Assembly (NCBI GenBank): GCA_963930645.1
Contig: OZ005648.1
Coordinates: 193,971,304-194,035,303 of the forward strand
DNA length: 64,000 bases
Direction of reading: 5' to 3'
Source of the DNA: Salticus scenicus
Taxonomy: Eukaryota > Arthropoda > Arachnida > Araneae > Salticidae
In this document: positions 23,449-35,240 of the stretch, piece by piece
How the letters are laid out: every line of letters starts with the position of its first letter
Numbering within the stretch: position 1 is the first letter of the stretch
Notes under the pieces: generated by a model
The model's input: the letters and a program-made list of their open reading frames with translations, nothing else
The model's database searches: none
Told to the model about the DNA's origin: nothing
Made by a program: the position numbers and the translations under genes

Positions 23449-25269
23449 GTAAGTCAATATACGCTGAATTGTATAAATCCTGTTAATGCTTTAAATACGC
23501 CTACATAATAAAAGAAAATAAAGGATGTATCGCATATATTGTAACATATTTTATTTTATGTTATGAATAATATCAAAATTGTTTAATCCTTACTTTAATA
23601 ATTAATAAATAAATAGTCACGAATTGCTTATTAATATGATGAAATGTAACAAAATAGAAGATTCATTTAATCATATTTATATAATTAAACTTATAATAAA
23701 AATATGTAAAATATTTAACTACATGTTGTTGTACAAAGATTAAAAATAATTTGGTATGACACTCACACTACTTTCTTTTATCCGACAGTATTTACAATGT
23801 AAGGTGTCTGAATATTTCTTCTGTATTTTGAAAACAGTTCAAAATAGGTTTCGAAAATATTTCATTTGAGAAATATTTTGCGTGTGTATTAGGTAACAGA
23901 ATTATTTTGCGTGAATATGATGCGCATTAAAACATAGGGAAAAAAATCATGATTAAACTTCTTGCTATTACATGTTCTTGAGATATCTTGATGACAAACA
24001 TACAGAGTTTTCATATATCCAAAAATTCTTTTAGGCGTTGTCTTGGAGAGTTTGTTGCTAAATTGGAACCTCTTTGAAATTTTCAATTTTTTTGAAGCAT
24101 GTTTTCTTAATATGTGCTTAATTAAATACTAATTATTCCCAATGGAGTTAAGATCTAGGGTGTTTCATGGAAAATCAAGGAAATGTTTGTGACATCTTTT
24201 GAAAAACTCTTTAAGTTGAAGTTCCGAGTGTGAACAGGGAATACATTTGTCGACCTGGACGTTCGGAGTTGTCTCAGAAAATCGCGTGAATACGGGCTAT
24301 GACTACCTAAACGGGATATCCACAGAGGGCACGCCACATAGACCTATGTCTCTAACTCAGGCAAATGACCTTCATTTCTACACCAAAATTAACAACTTAA
24401 AAAAAAAAAACTTTATTAAAGTTCAAATTTTCTGTTAATTTCTATATTCTTACTTATTTATTTCTTCATTTCTAATTTTAAAAATTGAGAATTTTTTTTT
24501 TTTTTTTGGTAATTAATAAATGAAACAAATATTATTCCAATATTCTCCACACATTTGCTGTACCCACTTTAAACATTAAGTGGATTTCTGTAATTCAGCA
24601 ATTCTCTCCTTTGACTTACTATAAAACGTCAATGTATGAATGACATCTGAAAAAACCCTCAACCTTGGTATATAACTAATTAACTGCTTTTTTTTTTTCA
24701 TAAAATTTTCCTGAATTTCAGTAATATTTGGCAGTGATTGTACTATGAGATAAATCAGATAATTGCCTATAAAATTACGCATTTTTTTTTACCGTTTGCA
24801 CATTCGCAGTAACAGCACTTTTCATAACAATACTGATATTTGATGAGATATTTAAGATATTTTTATTCTGATTGCAGAACATTGTTTCAAAAATGTTTTT
24901 GTAATACATCTGAAAGTGAGAATTTTCGTTTAAAACTCTGCATATTATAAATAAAAAACATGCTTTGTTTTTTTTCTTAAGTTTTATTATGAACATTTAT
25001 ACTTTCTTTACTTAACATGCTTTCGTTAGGCAAATGCATCGACAAATTTTACTGGGTTCACATTTACATGTTTTACAGTTACAGACCATTTCCTGCATTT
25101 AAAGTTACACAAAGATCGCAAAGATTGTTGATTTGCTCAACTTTTTGCCAGCCCCCTAATTATTGTAGCAACCTAATCTTCACTGAAAATCATAAAGAAA
25201 ACCATGTTCTTTTCATACTTAGTGATTTAAAGAATTTAATATAGAGACAAGTTTTTAAATTGAAAAAAA

Positions 25270-25295
25270 ATGTATATATATATATATATATATGT

Positions 25296-25376
<81 letters not shown>

Positions 25377-25378
25377 AT
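25270..25378. repeat. long (TA)n microsatellite
   Basis: More than 100 bases of almost pure TA with three GTA interruptions. It lies exactly where the inner match between the two arms of the surrounding Tc1-like element breaks off. Confidence 0.95.
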
Positions 25379-25900
25379 CTGGTGTGTCAATTCACACGAC
25401 TTTTTCTTACCCTGAAATTTAATGTTAAAAGCACAGATTGGATATTATGAGTTAAGATAACGAGTACTGCTATGTAAAACTATGTTAAAACAATTCAAAT
25501 CAGGCTTCGGGACAGCTTTATTTGACAAATAATTATATGTGAAGGGGCGGCCGCCCCCTCAACCCCCCTTTATGTATTGTATCTACATTTATATCGAATT
25601 CACATCTCTTATTAAGTTCAAAAGTTTATTTAAAGTTATTCAATCAACTTTCACACTCATGATTCCTTGAAATCATGATTGCTTCAATCTTGTACATACA
25701 TTTCCAGTAACAAATGTATTAACTCCAAAATACATCATTTGGATCGTCTGAAATTATTTGTTTTTAATTTACTCTGACAGACACATTGAAAGATCAAACT
25801 ATAAAACTTGACTTCAGTATTAAGGAAGCCTCAAAATGTGTAAATATACATAAAAACAAGTGATAGTTTAAAAAATACATTATTTATTATATGGCTATGA
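25379..25900 (+). repeat. hairpin-led dispersed repeat
   Basis: Begins CTGGTGTGTCAATTCACACG, in which GTGTG and CACAC can pair, followed by a pyrimidine-rich ACTTTTTCTTACCCTG. The same head and body recur at 31141 onward, and heads alone occur near 23750, 40500 and, on the minus strand, 56575. A GC-rich island (GGGGCGGCCGCCCCCTCAAC, 25543-25562) has a degenerate counterpart at 31303-31325. The family is not one I can name. Confidence 0.55.
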
Positions 25901-26129
25901 GGACTTAATTTAAATTTCTGAGAACTTTTCCTGGACATGGTAAAATATTATTGTGAAGCACTTCAATTTACAAATAAAAAAAGGAATGTTATAGCTTAAA
26001 TATTAGCAGCCCTGTGTATCTTTTGAAAGTTATGTACACATCAAATGGTGAACATGAATATAATCATATATTAATTATAAATGGCACAACCTAAAGTACA
26101 CTTCCATTAATTTACAAGTATTTTCGTAT

Positions 26130-26540
26130 TATATTCTAATTCTTTTGTGTAGTCCTGGAAACGAACAGTGAATGATTTTTATACCATATTCTGCATGAAA
26201 CATGTTTTTTTATGCATATAATAAACTATATATTCATTTCATTTGTTTTGGTGCAGTCTAAAGATGTTAAACACTACTTAACAACAATTTCCAACATAGA
26301 CGTAATGTATTTTAATTTCCTTGGGTGTCCCTGTACACGAAACATTTGCTTGATCTCAACGAAAATTTTAGTGTAGCATCCCTATATAATACACATTAAG
26401 TATACCAAGTTTGAACTTTGCACTATAATTTGTTTTTGAGATATGATAAGAGACCGACACACAAACACAAAGACAGACACACAGACAGACACACAGACAG
26501 ACACACATACCAATCGCTAAAAAAATGATTTTCTGATTCA
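26130..26540. repeat. satellite-related fragment with GACAGACACACA tract
   Basis: Contains GTGTCCCTGTACACGAAAC (26327-26345) and a tract of CAGACAGACACACAGACAG at about 26470-26510, the same order as in the monomers at 7560-13110. The downstream phrase CCAATCGCTAAAAAAATGAT resembles CCAATTGCCAAAAACCAC beside the (CA)n tract at 41480. It lies inside the split Tc1-like element. Confidence 0.6.
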
Positions 26541-26945
26541 GGGACAAACAATAACAATATTGAAAATTTGGCCCAAAAACAATAGTTTCTTTACCTTATC
26601 GGTATGTGAAAGTAAAAAAAAACCACTGATCATTTGTAAATCTTACTAAACTTTTCAGTACGAGTGTATATGTTACCGGCAAAGTTTGAAATTCGGCATT
26701 GTATACAATGCTTAAAACTAGGCGGCAGTGTATGAAATGATTCATATTTCACACATTTCCTACACATTCTATATAATGCCAAACGAGAAACCGGCAAACT
26801 ATGACATACATCTCCGATTTATTTCAAATATCACGTGGCAAGGCACATGATTTTTAACGCGCGCCTGAGGCTCAGAATTTGTCTGTGGTTTGCTCGAGAG
26901 TGTTAAATTTTACTTAAATTTGTTCAACAAAAAATTAGTTTTTTA

Positions 26946-27239
26946 CTGTGCTGCATTAAAAGGAAGGAGCAAGCTGTAGTGTTGGAGAAGGAGTCATCGT
27001 CTGTAGACATGAAACAACGATTCCACGATGAACTATCCAAAATTCAAGTTAGTGCTGCAAAAAACAATTTTTACTTAAAACAATTTTTAGTTTCGTATTT
27101 GGTCGAAAAATTCAATATCGCGTTTTCACCTGATATATACGTTTTATGGCCTCCTGAGTCCAAAAAATGTAGTTTTGTGTTATTGGTCAGTGTATGTACG
27201 TGGGGAATCTTCTGGCTATCATATCTTCGAAACTACTAA
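26946..27239 (+). CDS. short unassigned open frame inside the TACCGGC element
   Basis: From the ATG at 26979 the frame stays open for 86 codons. The first part is hydrophilic (KQRFHDELSKIQVSAAKNNF) and followed by LKQFLVSYLVEKFNIAF, a plausible amphipathic segment; the last third becomes hydrophobic (FVLLVSVCTWGIFWLSYL) and probably reads into tandem-repeat DNA. It sits about 300 bases inside the left end of the element, in a less AT-rich patch with GCGCGCCTGAGGC upstream. It may be the first exon or a truncated N-terminus of the element's protein, or an accidental frame. I recognise no domain. Confidence 0.3.
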   Translation: MCCIKRKEQAVVLEKESSSVDMKQRFHDELSKIQVSAAKNNFYLKQFLVSYLVEKFNIAFSPDIYVLWPPESKKCSFVLLVSVCTWGIFWLSYLRNY

Positions 27240-27860
27240 AGATAGAACTGCGAAATTTTGTGGCGACTGTATCTCCGGAACTCCTGCACAAAATTTTATA
27301 TAATTTTATTTGTAGATGCACATTGACTTAAATTAGTGCCTATAAACTTTTGGTGTCAACTTATTAAGAGATGGTACTGCTATACAGCGGTTTCCGTAAT
27401 TTCAAGTGAGGCTATATCTCAGGTTCCATTGCGTATAGTTAATTAGAACTTCATACGTGGAAAGACCATTATGAGACATTACGCTGATTCAACTTGAATG
27501 CGTATCGTCACTGCCATATAGCAATTTCCGCAGTTTAAGGGAAAGCTATATCTCAGGAAATACTACACATAAATTCATATGTAGATGCACCTTGACATAA
27601 ATTAATATCTATGAACTTTTGGTGTTAACAACTCAACAGGTGGAGCTGACACACAGCTATTTCCGCAATTTAAGGAAAACTATATCTAAGGTTCTGTTTA
27701 GCGTATCACCAAACTTGATATGGAAGAAGGCCATTATGAGAAATTATGCTGATTCAATTTGGATGCTTATCGGCTAATAGGTGGCGCTTTTATACTGCAG
27801 ATTTCATTGATAACGGGAAGGCTACATCACAACTTTAAGGGAATATAACTGAACGAAACT
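27160..27860. repeat. tandem units inside the TACCGGC element
   Basis: Phrases repeat in order: GTAGATGCACATTGACTTAA (27313) and GTAGATGCACCTTGACATAA (27581); CTTTTGGTGTCAACTTATTA and CTTTTGGTGTTAACAACTCA; CCATTATGAGACATTACGCT (27467) and CCATTATGAGAAATTATGCT (27731). TATATCTCAGG-type phrases occur more often. The long period is about 265 bases, with half-unit similarity. A CTCF-like core AGGTGGCGCT lies at 27779-27788. Confidence 0.7.
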
Positions 27861-28446
27861 TAAAATATGAGATAACCATTTTAAAAACGCATGCTTTAAG
27901 ATGTTGCTTATAGACAATAAAACTATCTGTCTTTAGTATTAGTTTTCTCTAAGATGAAATCCATTTGCATTGATCATAAATCATTTGTACTTAGTGAATT
28001 TGTATAGGAAAATATAGAAGAAAGTCTTGTAGTGGCCACAACATACTACTTTTTAATTTCTTATTTTTTATATGATAGTTTTGTTTCCCTTAAAAAGAAA
28101 GGCAAAAATTGTATTTTGTACAACTTTAATTTTTCTATCAGTGTTTTAAATATATATATATATATATATGTATGTATATATTTAATGGCACTCTCAATTT
28201 TTCAAAATAACATTTGTATTTTTAAAGAATGCAGGTCATTTATAAATTAGCCTTATCAGGACCTTTTCCCATACTTTGCCTAAATAACGTTTGCCATTCT
28301 ATAAAATGCATAGGTATTATATACAATGCCTAGGGAAAGTATGAAATAATTTTCATATTTTATACTTTACCTAAAAATATCCGGTATTATATACAATGCC
28401 TAGGCATTTTATATAATGCTGGTGTTTCATACTTTGCCGGTAGCAT

Positions 28447-28475
28447 ATATATATATGTGTGTATCAAACACGCCT

Positions 28476-28510
<35 letters not shown>

Positions 28511-29092
28511 ACGTTAATTTTCAATTTAGTTATATATTTGAAAGTAACAATCATGTAGTTAATTTAACAGAAATTCTTTTAGCTAGATAATTTATATCTA
28601 CAAGTTAGAGTAAAATATAACAATTACTATTTTTCTAGACTGTTTCTAACTTCAGCATCATTTTCCTATTTATCAATTTTCACATACGGAACATTGAGTA
28701 AAAATATGCAAATAATTCTTTAAAATATGTAACTTCAATAAGCTGATGCATATTTCACGTATTATTTATTCGAAAGAGAAGATACGAATGCAATGCAAAA
28801 TCAGAATATTCTGCATTGTATATATTTCAAATTACAATCGTTAAAAAATAAAAATAAATAAAAAAATCTTACTCTGTAAACAAGTTTGCTCTTGCAAAAG
28901 AATATCTGTAATTTTTAATGCATTAGTTTTCCTTCCGTTTTCATGCATAATTTATATTTCCTAAAAATTTAATGCACTCTGAATTAAATTTAATTAACTT
29001 AAATAAAATTGTGTGTTACATAATAACAAAATGAGACAACAAGAATTACATAACGTATTTGATTACAATTATTCTGTAAGAATAATTTATTA
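28447..29092. other. AT-rich intergenic DNA
   Basis: Contains a (TA)n/GTGT tract near 28444-28462 and a poly(A) run of about 30 bases at 28480-28508. Otherwise I see nothing in it. Confidence 0.6.
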
Positions 29093-29811
29093 TATTTATT
29101 GAAATTTATTTTTCCGACTGAGTGAAAATAATGCCTGGGCCGGGAGTCGAACCCCAGATCATTGACTTACAAGGTCAAGGCTCTACAAATTGAGATATCC
29201 AGGACGACAACCGTTGGACATTACTCACTCAGACAACCTTTAGGCTGGAAACATCTGGTCTATCATGTAGATAGCTCAAAAGAAATAAGCCGCAGGTAAA
29301 GGAAAACACCACTAAACAATGGGAGAAAGAAATACAATATATTAAAATCACACAATCAACTGACTGGGAAGAAAATCATATTTATTGAAATTTATTTTTC
29401 CGACTGAGTGAAAATAATGCCTGGACCGGGAATCGAAACCCAGATCACTGACTTACAAGGTCAAGGCTCTACCAATTGAGCTATTCATACCTACAACCAG
29501 TGAACATTATTCACTCAGACAACCTTTAGGCAGGAAACATCTGGTCTATCATGTAGATAGCTCGACAGAAATAAGCCGCAGGTAAAGGAAAACACCATTA
29601 AACAATGGGAGAAAGAAATACAATATATTAAAATCACACAAACAACTGATTGGGAAGTAAATCATATTTATTGAAATTTATTTTTCCGACTGAGTGAAAA
29701 TAATGCCGGGACCGGGAGTCGAACCCCAGATCATTGACTTACAAGGTCAAGGCTCTACCAATTGAGCTATCCAGGCCGACAACCGGTGGACATTACTCAC
29801 TCAGACAACCA
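29093..29811 (-). repeat. 286-bp tandem array with a tRNA-Thr-like unit, 2.5 copies
   Basis: The phrase GAAATTTATTTTTCCGACTG starts at 29101, 29387 and 29673, an exact 286-base period. Each unit contains, on the minus strand, a tRNA-like segment (about 29135-29205, 29421-29491, 29707-29777). The best one begins GCCTGGATAGCTCAATTGGT, continues AGAGC, an anticodon stem TTGAC-CTTGTAA-GTCAA (anticodon TGT, threonine) and a T arm with GGGGTTCGACTCCC, then CGGTCCCGGC. A-box and B-box promoter motifs for RNA polymerase III are well kept. Acceptor and T stems have mismatches and there is variation between copies, so these are tRNA-derived repeat units, not plain tRNA genes. Confidence 0.85.
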
Positions 29812-29893
29812 TTTCACTCAGTCGGAAAACTAAATTTCAATAAATATGATTTTCTTCCCAATCAGTTGATTGTGTGATTTTAATATATTGTAA
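29812..29893 (-). repeat. inverted partial copy closing the tRNA-Thr-like array
   Basis: The segment is the reverse complement of the unit boundary region: TTTCACTCAGTCGGAAAA mirrors TTTTTCCGACTGAGTGAAA, and it continues through the mirror of TGGGAAGAAAATCATATTTA to that of CAATATATTAAAATCACAC. The array therefore starts and ends with inverted copies of the same roughly 40-80 bases, like a mobile element's termini. Confidence 0.8.
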
Positions 29894-32800
29894 TTTATTA
29901 TAGCTTATATATAATATGTTTATGATGCATAAAAAGAAAATTGAAAGTAATATGTGTTTCTTATTTTTTCGTACACATGAGATTAACACAAGAAATATAA
30001 TCTGGATAAATTACACTTATAAAATGTAAATTACATTAATATTAATCTGACAAACAAAATTCATAAGAAAAAATATGGAATGACTCAAATCGACTTTATG
30101 AACATTAATTAATTAACGTTTATTTAAATAAATTAAACTCAGAGAAGTCTGAAATCAATCAGCTTAATCATCAAAGGCGTTTTACACCATTGCTCTTCAA
30201 ATAATTTGGTTATTATGATAAAAAAAAATTTTCGTTGTATCCTTGTAAAATATTAATAATTATAGGATTGAACAAAATATATACATTCCGTGCAACGGTG
30301 ACCTCTATAACACCTATATAAATTTTCAGCTTAATCGGATAAAGTATTTAAATTACATCGCAAGTTAAAAAATTTCAGCCCACATGCCATAATGATAAAG
30401 AAATTTTTGTTGTGTCCCTGTAAACGCTATAAGAACTAGATTTACCAAAATCTCTGAAATTTTTGCTAATGTTGACCAAAGTTGAAGTTTTAAAACTAGA
30501 CATCATGACAGTCACAAATATGAATTTTCAATATTGTACATCTATTCGTTTTTGAGCTAAACGATATACAAATCCATTTCGCAAATCATGATTACAATAC
30601 TTGAATTACATATGATGTTCGGGATATAAAAGTAAGCTGTTTAATCAAATACTATATTTTTCTGTCTATAAATATGATTTTATTTAAAGGAAAAAAAAAT
30701 TGAGCGCAAAAATTTTTAAAAGACAAGTACTTAAAGAACAAAGATTGTTTGTTATGTATATTTCTGAGAATGTAGGGAAAGAAAGTGTAAAATAGTTCAT
30801 TTTTACGAGACTTTTGTTTATTAATAGAGGAAAAGTAAAAAGCAGATTTACTAAAAAAAATACAATAAAATAAAATACATAAATAAATAAAAAACAACCT
30901 TTTATTTTTTCATGTTCCAATTTTTTTACAACAATATTTTAAAAGCTTTGGGGAAAAAAAAAAATGCAGTCACAAAATGAACCACTAAGCGAGTACATTA
31001 GATAATTTTTTTTTTTTTTTTTAATAATGTAAATTACATTTTATTAAAGTAATTTGTATTATTATTTAAGTCTAAAGAATATAATTTCAACAGTTTCATT
31101 AAATAAAATTGTATAGATTTGAATAAAATCAAAACTGAATAATCTGTTGTGATACTCACAATTCTCCTACCCTGTATTTGTACAATATAAAAACAGATTA
31201 CAGTTCAATGGTAAGACAAAATAGACTGTATAAACATACTTTAAATATAGTTTAAAATAAATTTAGATGTAGCTTTTTTTCAACAAATATTTCTGTGGGA
31301 GTGAACTGCCACCTCCTCAAACCTTCTTCTGAATACATGTGCATAATCATTAAAAAATTAAGAGCATTATTAAATTTGAGATTTTATTTCAAATTATTTA
31401 GACCATTTTCATACATTCCACTCATTCAAATTTATTAACCTTGGTGAAATTAATTAAGTTGCATTTGATCTTAAAAAAGTAGCAAATTTGAATTACTTGT
31501 CTGATTTTACTTGTTTTTAATTTTGCTGATAAATACAGACACATACGTATATATAACAAAAAAATCTAGATTTTTGTAATCAGAGACTGCAAAACGGGTA
31601 ATAACAGCAAAAATCGGCATTGAAAATTGGATTTAAAACGCATTTTTTTCTGCCATACGGTTATGAGAAAATATATAACTTAAGCATAGTTCCAGGATTT
31701 GGCAAAATTTTGTATAGAATTTTCATCATCTACGTTCAACTACAAAATAATGTTATAGATGAATTTTGGGTAGCACTTCATATAATTTATAAATAATGTA
31801 TACACTACTACATATTCTTAAACTTAGCCCAGTATAAAAGACACATAACAAAAATTTAAGCTCATTTTCAGGTATTTCCAGTATAGTTTTTTATCATTTT
31901 TATTTTTGGCAAACATATTTACAAATGATAAATTATCAATACTTCAAATTCTATACGAAATTACGTTTTTACTGATAAAAATGTATATGGTCTTTTTACT
32001 TTATATATTACAGTTTAACTATGTAACTGCCAAACTAGAACTACCAAAAATTTGCTGATAGACTTTCTGTATTTAAATTCTTTTGAATGTCTCTGCAAAG
32101 CAATTATTTTCAAAAAATAAATAAATACATAAATAAAATAAAGAAGAAGAAGAAATTAACTACCAACGTCATGTGATACAGATTTAAAATTCCGATTTTG
32201 GTATTTAAAAATAAAGTAAAATTTTAAAATACCGAGTTTAATTACCCAATATTTCTTGTAGGCTTATTGAGTTTAATGGCTCTCAGTCACTGAACAATAG
32301 CTGAAAACCTGATTTTAAGACTCGGAAAACCTTAAAATGTGTAAATATATCAAAAACGAAGTTTCAAAACTAGACCCAAAAAGTAATGCTTTCCCTATCA
32401 TTCACTATTAAGACAAAGTAAAAATTAGTAAAATCAATTTAAAATTAAAGTAAAATCAAATTAAACTATGAAATATATATTAACTGAAAATAAACAAGAA
32501 TAAATAAGAAAATATTTATGTCTGTTAATGAAATATAAAAGTTATATGTGAAAGAAGTAATTTAAGAATTTTCTAAGGACATACTTAGATTAGATAAAAC
32601 TGTATACGTAAGACACCAAGAGGTTACAAAATTGTATATATGTCAAAAAATATAAAAAAAAATTCAAATATCAAAAAAGAAAATAAATAAATATGATCTA
32701 TAAAATATGAAATATCAAAAAATATCAAAAAAATAAAAATAAATAAAATCACAAAAAATATATATTTTGTGAAACAACAAAATATAAGTAGTTAAAAAAT

Positions 32801-33040
32801 AAAATACATAGTTAATATTATCTGATATATATATATATATCAGCTAATATTAACTACACATTTTTTACTACCAGACAGCACGATATTCATAGTATCCCTT
32901 CATATTTTAGGAACCTCCCACTTCTAAAATTACACTACACTGCAGATACTAATTATTTTGACTTTTACGTGTAACATCTGTGTTTGGCGGTTAGACAATA
33001 TTTAAATTAAACATTTATTGCTTATTGCTCTCGTTAACGG

Positions 33041-33082
<42 letters not shown>

Positions 33083-33088
33083 ATATTC
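29894..33088. other. AT-rich intergenic DNA with dispersed-repeat fragments
   Basis: No gene is supported. 30230-30560 contains two degenerate pieces with GTTGTATCCTTGTAAAAT and GTTGTGTCCCTGTAAACG, distant relatives of the CCCTGTACAC satellite. 31141-31550 is a second copy of the hairpin-led repeat seen at 25379, with TTGTGATACTCACAA as its hairpin. A poly(A) run of about 37 bases lies at 33044-33080. Confidence 0.5.
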
Positions 33089-33092
33089 TTAA

Positions 33093-33315
33093 CCCTTTGC
33101 GGCGCAGGATAATTCGGATCATTTAAATTACACTGCCACCGGTATTTACGAACAAAATTAAAATAAAAGAATTTTTAAATTTTTCAGTTAAAAAATAGGA
33201 CCTTTTCTGTTTTGTTATAAATGTAAATATTTTCTAAAAAATTCCCGGGATGAGTTTTTACACTTGAGATTTAAAATTAGCTGTTCTATCAGCGGGAACA
33301 CTGCGACTGAAAGGG
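33093..33315. mobile_element. piggyBac-type MITE flanked by TTAA
   Basis: TTAA occurs immediately outside both ends (33089-33092 and 33316-33319). The left end reads CCCTTTGCGGCGCAG and the right end, reverse-complemented, CCCTTTCAGTCGCAG: 12 of 15 match. The 223-bp interior has no coding capacity. TTAA target duplication with CCC-starting ends is the signature of piggyBac-type elements; Kolobok also uses TTAA, so the superfamily is likely but not certain. Confidence 0.8.
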
Positions 33316-33319
33316 TTAA

Positions 33320-34989
33320 GAGACAAAGTTTTGTTAGTTAGGGTTAATCATGAGAATTCCTAAATCGCAATGTTTGACGGCCATTTCTATGAATAACGGT
33401 CGTGACATTGAATATTTATATTACTTGTTGAGTTGTTAAATAAGTTAGTAATATACTCAATCATATGTCAGTAATTAATTTGCAAGATACTGTAAAGTAA
33501 AATTTTAAAACATTCAACAACTTTTATGGAGTTGGATATCTATTTAATGTTTCTAGCTAATTTAATCCAAAATGAAATTATGTACAGTGCATCCAGTATA
33601 TTCTAATTCATGTTATCTCATTATAGAAAATATTGTTAGTTATATAATACAATAAATCATAGAGGTAATATTTATAAAAGTAGACACAGTGATTATTCAT
33701 AATTTAGAACTAAAAAAAAAAGAAAGAAAGAAAGAAAAAAGAAAGAAAAAGTAATGTAACAGTAGGCAGAATTCTGAATATGTTGATTTTCACTTATCTT
33801 TAAAAAAAAATCACGTTGAACTTTTCTTCATAATAAATTAATAAATTTATAATAAATAGTATAAAATAATACTTAAACTGACGGAATTCAATGTCTACAT
33901 TCATTCACAAACCTAATAAAATGACATGGATTGTTCCTACTGAATATTATTTAAATTTTGGTAAAATATTTATATATATATATAATGAGACATCAGCAAA
34001 TTTCCATTTGTATCAAACAATTACTATATTTATGGGACAAATATTTTAGTTCTAATTTTCTCCTAAGGATTTAATACTATTTTTCCTTCATTAAAATTTT
34101 TATATATAATTATGTACTTATCTAATGCATAACAGTTTACTAAAGCAAGAATTTCTGTGTTTTGAATTGACTATCGTCGTCTGTATAAACCTCGTGTATA
34201 TAAATGAAGTTTAACTATAATATAGCCTAATAATAATATGTGTAGAGAAAATAAATGAGAACTTTAATTTATACTCTTCAAAATTCGTGTATAAATCTGC
34301 AGACCAAGCTTAAAAAAGTGATTTTTTCTATAGTTTGAGGAATTATTCAATTATTAAACAGTCAAAAATTTTTAAGTCAATAATGTTATTTACACGACAA
34401 AACGAAGCTAGCTAAATTAAAAATTTAAAGTTATAATTTCAGTTTTCTGTCGGAAAACAATTGAAGGAATATCTAAATTAATAAAGAAATCTTTTATATT
34501 CTGGAAATGATACTAAACTGAATAATATAATCCTTTTATACTAATTATTGACACAAATTAGTAATAGAAATGATTAATAAAAAACTATACAGCCATGTTA
34601 CAGAAATTTTAATGATAAAATCACTTAATTTCTAAAACTTTTAACTGGATAGGTATTCTTTGAACAAATTCCATGTAGAATAAGTGTTTAAAAGCACTGT
34701 CGGCGGTTTTTTACTTGATGATTTACTGTATTTGTCATATTATTCAAAAGTGTTACTTATATATCGTTTTTAATAGAAGTTAAAGTTAATGTTGCGATAT
34801 TAAAGATCTGGCAAAATAAAAGAATTTTTAAAGTTATAGAACAATCCTATATTGATGATTTTTAAATATTTTAATGGATAAAATTTGTCGATATTGTTTT
34901 AATCGGTATTCTAATAGTTAGGTTTTTTGGTTGGTTGATTATTTTTAATAACGTTCTAGTACTGGACAATGGGTAATTGGCGATAGTCT
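33320..34989. other. AT-rich intergenic DNA
   Basis: Contains a purine tract AGAAAGAAAGAAAGAAAAAA near 33721 and a short (TA)n near 33970. I see nothing else in it. Confidence 0.6.
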
Positions 34990-35240
34990 AGATTGTTCCC
35001 CTAAAGGTGGTCCGGAGACAGTCCATTACAATTTTGAATGTCCACGGAGTGGATGGCTCTTCCGTTTTGGCGACCCCCAGAGACACAATTTCGATGGGAA
35101 CATAGAAGACATTGCAGCTATGACGGATTTTGCGTGCACTTGCCACAAATAGGGCACACGACAGTCTTTGGCCGGGTTGAGTATCCAACCCGCATTTCAT
35201 TTACGGGCAAGGCGCTCCACCTACTGGGTTACCGTGGCCC
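34990..35240 (-). repeat. tRNA-derived SINE
   Basis: Read on the minus strand from 35240, the head is GGGCCACGGTAACCCAGTAG followed by GTGGAGCGC, which contains an A-box-like segment. About 40 bases later comes GGGTTGGATACTCAACCC, a B-box-like segment. A unique body follows, containing AATGTCTTCTATGTTCCCAT, TGGGGGTCGCCAAAAC and GACTGTCTCCGGACCACC, ending near 34990. The GC content stands out sharply from the surroundings. The head-plus-body design is that of a SINE moved by a LINE. The copy lies just downstream of the 35426-35622 exon-like segment on the same strand, where it could fall in a 3' untranslated region. Confidence 0.75.

Larger units (their letters stand above)
22673..26669. mobile_element. 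old Tc1-like element, split by later insertions
   Basis: The left end reads TACACTCCTGCTCAAAAGTT and continues TAGCAAGATTTGTAAACGAT. The right end, reverse-complemented from 26669, reads TACACTCGTACTGAAAAGTT and continues TAGTAAGATTTACAAATGAT. Both then run into a T-rich stretch, a run of CACTTT or ACTTTCAC and an AAGGTA motif. A second pair of inverted segments lies further in: near 22800-22930 (AAGAACATGG, GGGGCTGGCAA) and 25070-25215 on the minus strand. The missing part of the right arm is replaced by 25270-26590, which holds (TA)n, a hairpin-led repeat and a satellite-like fragment. No transposase is readable in between. TACACTC..AAAAGTTTAG ends are typical of Tc1-like elements. Confidence 0.55.
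26674..28442. mobile_element. unassigned inverted-repeat element with palindromic subterminal motifs
   Basis: The left end reads TACCGGCAAAGTTTGAAA and the right end, reverse-complemented, TACCGGCAAAGTATGAAA. Inside each end lie near-palindromes of the form GGCATTGTATACAATGC (26695-26711) and GGTATTATATACAATGCC, repeated at 28260-28430 and alternating with CCTAGGCA and further ATACTTT(G/A)CC motifs. Total length is 1769 bp. The left half contains a short open frame (26979-27239); the rest of the interior holds two to three tandem units of about 170 bp. Flanks are TATATGT on the left and GCATATA on the right, so a duplication cannot be fixed. No transposase is recognisable and I do not assign a superfamily. 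Confidence 0.65.

Noticed and set aside
25190..25390. Ile/Tyr-rich open frames over (TA)n tracts here and at 17899, 44022, 62650 and 63466
   Set aside because: Translations of TA repeats, with no coding evidence.
29135..29205. A genuine tRNA-Thr gene
   Set aside because: Three copies in a tandem array, mismatched acceptor and T stems, and extra conserved flanks indicate a tRNA-derived repeat.
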